From NCBI RefSeq assembly GCF_026625765.1, contig NZ_CP113062.1, positions 2,604,001 to 2,668,000 of the forward strand: a DNA stretch of 64,000 bases, written 5' to 3'. A program made the position numbers and the translations under genes. Under the pieces are notes generated by a model, which worked only from the letters and a program-made list of their open reading frames with translations, searched no databases and was not told the DNA's origin. Below, one piece after another: positions 60,755 to 64,000 of the stretch. Each line of letters opens with the position of its first letter. The first letter of the stretch is position 1. Source of the stretch: Frigoribacterium sp. SL97 (GTDB taxonomy: Bacteria; Actinomycetota; Actinomycetes; Actinomycetales; Microbacteriaceae).

Positions 60755-61107
60755 AGAACCCCCTGCTCGACTCCCCGATCTCGAGACTCGGCTGCGCCTG
60801 GGCGACGGTCGTCGGTCTCGCGGTCGGGGTGCCGCTCAGCGTGGGGCGGGTCCGCATGGTCGGTGACCTGATCGTGTGCAGCGGCCTGCCCCGCTGGGCG
60901 TTCAAGCGGGGAGGCACCTGTGTCGGTCGGGTCTACCTGACCCGGGACAACGACGGGCCACGCGTCCTCGAACACGAGGCCGTGCACGTCCGTCAGTGGC
61001 AGAGGTACGGCATGCTGATGCCCGTACTGTACTTCCTGGCCGGCAGCGACCCGCTGTCGAACAGATTCGAGATCGAGGCCGGCCTCGAGAAGGGCGGATA
61101 TCGATGA
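60751..61107 (+). CDS. Small HEXXH-motif protein
   Basis: This 118-residue protein has a possible membrane segment at about 12-36 and a zinc-type motif HEAVH (residues 75-79) in VLEHEAVHVRQWQRYG, followed by FEIEAGLEKGG with a possible third ligand glutamate (Glu109). It could be a tiny metalloprotease-like protein or a metal-binding fold. Similar proteins are often left unnamed or mislabelled Fe-S oxidoreductase. GTGA couples it to the flavin reductase, and ATGA couples the SDR to it. Confidence 0.7.
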   Translation: MKNPLLDSPISRLGCAWATVVGLAVGVPLSVGRVRMVGDLIVCSGLPRWAFKRGGTCVGRVYLTRDNDGPRVLEHEAVHVRQWQRYGMLMPVLYFLAGSDPLSNRFEIEAGLEKGGYR

Positions 61108-61925
61108 CCCGCACCGTGATCATCACCGGGGCGAGCAGCGGCATCGGCCGCGAGGCCGCCCGCGAACTCGCGAAGGGCGGCGCCGAGATCGGCGTCGTCG
61201 GACGCAACCCGGAACGCACCCAGGCGGTCGCCGACGAGGTGGGCGGGACGGCCTTCCTGGTCGACTACGACCGGCTCGACGACGTCCGGTCGTTGGCCGA
61301 CCGGTTGCTGGAGCGCTATCCCCGCATCGACGCCCTCGCCAACAACGCCGGAGGTCTCGTCAGCGAACGAGGCCTCACCGCGGACGGGTTCGAGCGCACC
61401 CTCCAGTCGAACCACCTCGCACCGTTCCTCCTGACCAGGCTCCTCCTGCCCCGCCTCGTCGAGAGCGGTGGCCGGGTCGTGTCGACGGCCAGCGCGGCCA
61501 ACCTGCTCGGGCACGTCCGACTCGACGACCTCAACTGGTCGAAGCGTCGATGGGCCGGGGGCTGGCGTCAGTACGGCACGACCAAGATCGAGACCGTCCT
61601 GTTCATCCGTGAACTGGCGAAGCGCACGGGCCTCGACGCGTTCTCGTTCCACCCGGGCATCGTGATGACCGGCTTCGGCTCGGATTCACGCTCGATGCGG
61701 GTCGCGAACGTCCTGACCAACGGCAACTACGGCATCTCGGCGTCGGCCGGCGCCGTGCCGTTGATCCAGCTCGCCGGGCCCACGACGATCTCGGTCGAGA
61801 GCGGCACCTACTTCGACCAGCTGTCGCCGCACGGTCGCCTGCACCGCCAGGCCACCGATCCCCTGCTCGCCGAGGCCCTCTGGGAGCGCACCTCCGAGCT
61901 CGTCGGTGTGCCCGCCGAGGTCTAG
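61104..61925 (+). CDS. Short-chain dehydrogenase/reductase
   Basis: This 273-residue classical SDR has the cofactor motif TGASSGIG (residues 9-16), NNAG (about 80) and the catalytic Tyr-Lys in QYGTTKIE. Its pattern is close to the retinol dehydrogenase/WW-oxidoreductase-like group (SNHLAPFLLTRLLLP). The substrate is unknown. The ATG overlaps the stop of the HEXXH gene, so three genes (reductase, HEXXH protein, SDR) form one coupled operon that ends at a strong hairpin. Confidence 0.9.
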   Translation: MTRTVIITGASSGIGREAARELAKGGAEIGVVGRNPERTQAVADEVGGTAFLVDYDRLDDVRSLADRLLERYPRIDALANNAGGLVSERGLTADGFERTLQSNHLAPFLLTRLLLPRLVESGGRVVSTASAANLLGHVRLDDLNWSKRRWAGGWRQYGTTKIETVLFIRELAKRTGLDAFSFHPGIVMTGFGSDSRSMRVANVLTNGNYGISASAGAVPLIQLAGPTTISVESGTYFDQLSPHGRLHRQATDPLLAEALWERTSELVGVPAEV

Positions 61926-61942
61926 GCGCGACCACGATACGA

Positions 61943-61983
61943 GACGAAGGAGGCGCGACCGACGTGGTCGCGCCTCCTTCGTC
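61943..61983. terminator. Perfect 18-bp bidirectional terminator hairpin
   Basis: GACGAAGGAGGCGCGACC pairs fully with GGTCGCGCCTCCTTCGTC around a five-base loop. It lies between the stops of the SDR gene and the convergent siderophore-interacting protein gene. Each arm contains AGGAGGCGCG, the core of the dispersed element. Confidence 0.8.
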
Positions 61984-61998
61984 GTCGAGGGCCTGGCC

Positions 61999-62955
61999 TC
62001 AGGACTCGGACTTGCCGACCCGCCAGTAGCCCATGAAGGCGACCTGGCGCCGGTCGATGCCGACCTCGCTGACGAGGAAGCGTCGGAGCGTCTTGATCGC
62101 CCCCGCCTCGCCGGCGAACCAGGCGTACAGGTCGGAGCTGACGGCGGTGCCGCGCGGATCGTCGCCCTGCGGGACGTCCCAGAGGATGTCGTGCTCGATG
62201 TCGACCTCGCTCACCTCGACGCCGTGGTGCCAGGCGGTCACGTAGCGGGCGGTCCAGCGGCGGACGGCGACCACCAGGGCCTCGCCGTGACCGGACGTGG
62301 CGTCTCGCCTCGGCAGCCAGTGGACGTCGACCCCGGGAGGCGCGACGAGGTCGAGCTCGTCGGCCGCGGTCGGGATCTCGATGAAGACGCACCCCCGGGC
62401 GTCGACCGGCAGGGCCTCGACGATGGAGCAGATGGCCGGGGCCGCCGTCTCGTCGCCGGCCAGCAGCACGGTGCGCGCGTCACCCGGTGACCACTCGACG
62501 CCGCTGCCGGTGACGCCGCTCGTCGCGTCGGGCCCGATCAGCATGAGTTCGTCACCGACGCGCGCGCGCCCGGCCCAGGCCGAGGCGGGGCCGGTGTCGC
62601 CGTGGCAGACGAAGTCGACGTCGACCTCGCGCCTCTCGGGGCGGGCGGCCCGGGCCGTGTAGGTGCGGAAGGCGTTCTGCTGCTCGGGCGGCAGGGCGCG
62701 CCACGAGGCGTACCAGTCGTCGGTCGGGAACGTGTCGTAGCCGGTGGCCTCGAGGGGCAGGACGACCTTGATGCGCTGGTCGAGGCCGTCGACGCCGAAG
62801 TCGCCCAGGTCGTCACCGGTGAACGTGATGCGCACGAACGACGGAGCGAGCCGACGCACGGCCGCGACCCGGACGCGGTAGGGGCGGTGGGCCGGCTTCG
62901 CCGGTCGTTCGACGGTGGCGGCGGACGTGGACGTGCCCGGGGACGTGATCGTCAT
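61999..62955 (-). CDS. Siderophore-interacting protein (ferric-siderophore reductase)
   Basis: This 318-residue SIP-family flavoprotein releases iron from imported ferric siderophores by reduction. It has the FAD-binding beta-barrel (FVRITFTGDDLGDF, RTYTARAARPERREVDVDFV) and the NAD(P) domain (TVLLAGDETAAPAICSIVEAL, SSDLYAWFAGEAGAIKTLR). The end is FMGYWRVGKSES, near the family's usual YW-G-K. It follows a half-length relative by 12 bases and both lie downstream of an iron box. Confidence 0.93.
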   Translation of the reverse strand: MTITSPGTSTSAATVERPAKPAHRPYRVRVAAVRRLAPSFVRITFTGDDLGDFGVDGLDQRIKVVLPLEATGYDTFPTDDWYASWRALPPEQQNAFRTYTARAARPERREVDVDFVCHGDTGPASAWAGRARVGDELMLIGPDATSGVTGSGVEWSPGDARTVLLAGDETAAPAICSIVEALPVDARGCVFIEIPTAADELDLVAPPGVDVHWLPRRDATSGHGEALVVAVRRWTARYVTAWHHGVEVSEVDIEHDILWDVPQGDDPRGTAVSSDLYAWFAGEAGAIKTLRRFLVSEVGIDRRQVAFMGYWRVGKSES

Positions 62956-62967
62956 CGAGGGAGCCGG

Positions 62968-63396
62968 TCAGGCCGCGGCGGGGGTGCCGACGTGGAAGAG
63001 CTGGTGCAGGTCGTGCCGCAGGTCGTAGGCGAACGAGGGCGGGCCGCCGATCCAGACGACGTGGTCACCCGTCGCGACGGTCTCGGGTTCGACGTACATC
63101 TCGCCGAGCCACGCACGGACCGCCCGCTCGAGGGCCTGGCCGGGGGCGCAGGCGGTGCCGGTGCCGGGCACGCCCGAGCGGCGGTCCCGCGCGAGCCAGG
63201 TGACCGTGACGCGACCCGGCGAGGCGAGCGGCACGACGTCGGCAGCGCTCTCGACCTCGACGAACACCTGGCCCCTCGCGCAGATCGGCAGGACCGAGAG
63301 CATCTCTCGCAGGACGGGGATCGAGGTCGCGTCGGCGGCGAACAGGACGCGCAAGGCGTCGTGCGGCAGGGGCGGGTTCTGGTCTACGAAGAGCAT
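62968..63396 (-). CDS. Stand-alone SIP C-terminal domain protein
   Basis: This 142-residue protein matches only the NAD(P)-binding half of siderophore-interacting proteins (ALRVLFAADATSIPVLREML, ARGQVFVEVESAADVVPL, ending in VVWIGGPPSFAYDLRHDL). The flavin domain is absent, so it may assist the full-length SIP gene downstream, or be a shortened duplicate. The ATG at 63396 is set by the promoter: TATATT lies nine bases upstream and a DtxR/IdeR-like box overlaps it. The longer open frame would cross the operator. Confidence 0.8.
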   Translation of the reverse strand: MLFVDQNPPLPHDALRVLFAADATSIPVLREMLSVLPICARGQVFVEVESAADVVPLASPGRVTVTWLARDRRSGVPGTGTACAPGQALERAVRAWLGEMYVEPETVATGDHVVWIGGPPSFAYDLRHDLHQLFHVGTPAAA

Positions 63397-63405
63397 GACC
63401 CCTTC

Positions 63406-63427
63406 AATATAGGTAAGGCTTGCCTCA
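63406..63427. promoter_or_regulatory. DtxR/IdeR-like iron box with overlapping -10
   Basis: ATAGGTAAGGCTTGCCTCA (63409-63427) matches the 19-base iron box consensus TTAGGTTAGGCTAACCTAA at 14 positions, counted by eye, and its core AGGTAAG-C-CTTGCCT is nearly palindromic. On the minus strand it overlaps the TATATT -10 (63406-63411) of the SIP operon. Iron-loaded repressor should block transcription here. Confidence 0.65.
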
Positions 63428-63448
63428 TCCGCCACACGGGTCTCTCGA

Positions 63449-63454
63449 TTGACA
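63449..63454 (+). promoter_or_regulatory. Consensus -35 for the solute-binding lipoprotein gene
   Basis: TTGACA, a perfect sigma-70 -35, lies 233 bases before the chosen start. Candidate -10 hexamers (ATGGTA or TGGTAA) stand 17-18 bases downstream. It is 22 bases from the iron box, so the plus-strand gene may also respond to iron. Confidence 0.4.
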
Positions 63455-63681
63455 GCGACCTCGCTGCCGTGATGGTAAGTTCTGACGGGTTCGGGAGTCC
63501 GTCAGCGACGCCCGGCGCAAGGGGCCGTGCCGTGTCCGACAGCAACACGGTGACGGATCGCGTGGACCGGTTCAGCAGCGACCGGGACTCCCCCGCCGAA
63601 CGACCGAGGGGCTCTCCCGCGCCCCCGGTCCCCCGTCGCCGTGGACGATCCGCCACGGCCATCCCCGGAAGGCCCCACCAG

Positions 63682-64000
63682 GTGCGCACCCTCCCCCTCT
63701 CCGCCGCCGTCGCCGCGCTGTTGCTGCTCGCGACGGGTTGCTCGTCCGCCTCGTCCCCCGACGGGTCGGGCACCCCCGACCCCGACGCGACCGTCACCGT
63801 CGGCCTCGTGCTCGAGCCGAGCGACCTCGACATCCGCACCACGGCCGGCATCGCGCTCGACCAGGTGCTGATCGACAACGTCTACCAGGGCCTCGTCGGC
63901 CGCACGCAGGACAACGAGATCCGCGACGTGTTGGCCGCGAGCCACACGGTCAGCGACGACGGCCTGACCTACACGTTCACGCTGCACGACGGCGTGACCT
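63682..64000 (+). CDS. ABC transporter solute-binding lipoprotein, family 5 (N-terminal part)
   Basis: This is the first 106 codons of an extracellular binding protein. It starts MRTLPLSAAVAALLLLATGC with a clean lipobox. It then has VTVGLVLEPSDLDIRTTAGIALDQVLIDNVYQGL and DGLTYTFTLHDGV (each split here by family convention), the pattern of peptide/nickel-type (SBP_bac_5) proteins. The GTG at 63682 has GGAAGG nine bases upstream; an in-frame GTG at 63532 would add 50 residues. The gene is cut by the window edge. A peptide, metal-chelate or siderophore substrate is possible. Confidence 0.8.
   Translation, partial: MRTLPLSAAVAALLLLATGCSSASSPDGSGTPDPDATVTVGLVLEPSDLDIRTTAGIALDQVLIDNVYQGLVGRTQDNEIRDVLAASHTVSDDGLTYTFTLHDGVT

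Noticed and set aside
63532..63681. Earlier GTG start for the binding lipoprotein
   Set aside because: It would place 50 polar residues ahead of a clear signal peptide. The GTG at 63682 has a ribosome site and a compact lipoprotein signal.

Overview
This window is high-GC actinobacterial DNA. The gene order argS-lysA-hom-thrC-thrB-rho-prfA-prmC-tsaC-wecA-atpI-atpBEFHAGDC, the many GTG starts, ATGA/GTGA/TGATG gene junctions and the protein sequences suggest family Microbacteriaceae. The genus cannot be fixed from sequence alone; a Frigoribacterium/Curtobacterium-like organism is a guess. No rRNA, CRISPR array, prophage or insertion sequence was seen. There is one tRNA (Arg, anticodon CCG), with a small serine recombinase beside it.

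Layout. 1-1242: start of metN and metQ (methionine uptake). 1472-5267: ispG, an RseP-type site-2 protease and dxr, i.e. two MEP-pathway enzymes flanking an intramembrane protease. 5342-7518: two FKBP-type lipoprotein prolyl isomerases in tandem and an OsmC peroxidase. 7588-8604: L-asparaginase. 8601-25036: a nine-gene, mostly translationally coupled minus-strand module comprising a small FHA protein, PP2C phosphatase, membrane Ser/Thr kinase, a 1934-residue extracellular Ig/Fn3 protein, MoxR ATPase, DUF58 protein, transglutaminase-fold membrane protein, zinc-ribbon/FHA protein and a two-TM protein resembling the front end of the type VII secretion ATPase EccC. It corresponds to the PFNA-type cluster known from Bifidobacterium, with the EccC-like gene added. 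25248-26597: ogt and yaaA. 26626-36063: complete F1Fo ATP synthase operon plus atpI, a WecA-type transferase and tsaC. 36103-48145: prmC, prfA, rho, threonine/lysine genes, a DUF2993 protein and argS. 48210-52669: lipoprotein, class I amidotransferase, pdxH, tRNA-Arg, serine recombinase, a 71-residue orphan and an EamA exporter. 52720-58908: plus-strand run with a TPM-domain membrane protein, PspA, an acyltransferase-like membrane protein, an arginase-family protein and a crotonase. 58990-61925: CsbD stress protein, flavin disulfide reductase, HEXXH protein and SDR. 61999-64000: siderophore-interacting proteins under a DtxR/IdeR-like box, and the start of a solute-binding lipoprotein.

The most interesting points are: (i) the kinase/phosphatase/FHA/MoxR/DUF58/Ig-Fn3 module, whose transglutaminase-like member contains no cysteine and has also lost the active-site histidine, so it is probably a pseudoenzyme; (ii) the EccC-like membrane protein without motor domains; (iii) a dispersed 11-mer, AGGAGGCGCGG, present at least 14 times in genes and intergenic DNA in several reading frames, with inverted pairs building strong terminator hairpins, an arrangement reminiscent of the DNA-uptake sequences of Neisseria; (iv) a set of genes with TANNNT 6-8 bases before the start codon, indicating leaderless transcripts. 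All motif counts were made by eye and no database search was run.
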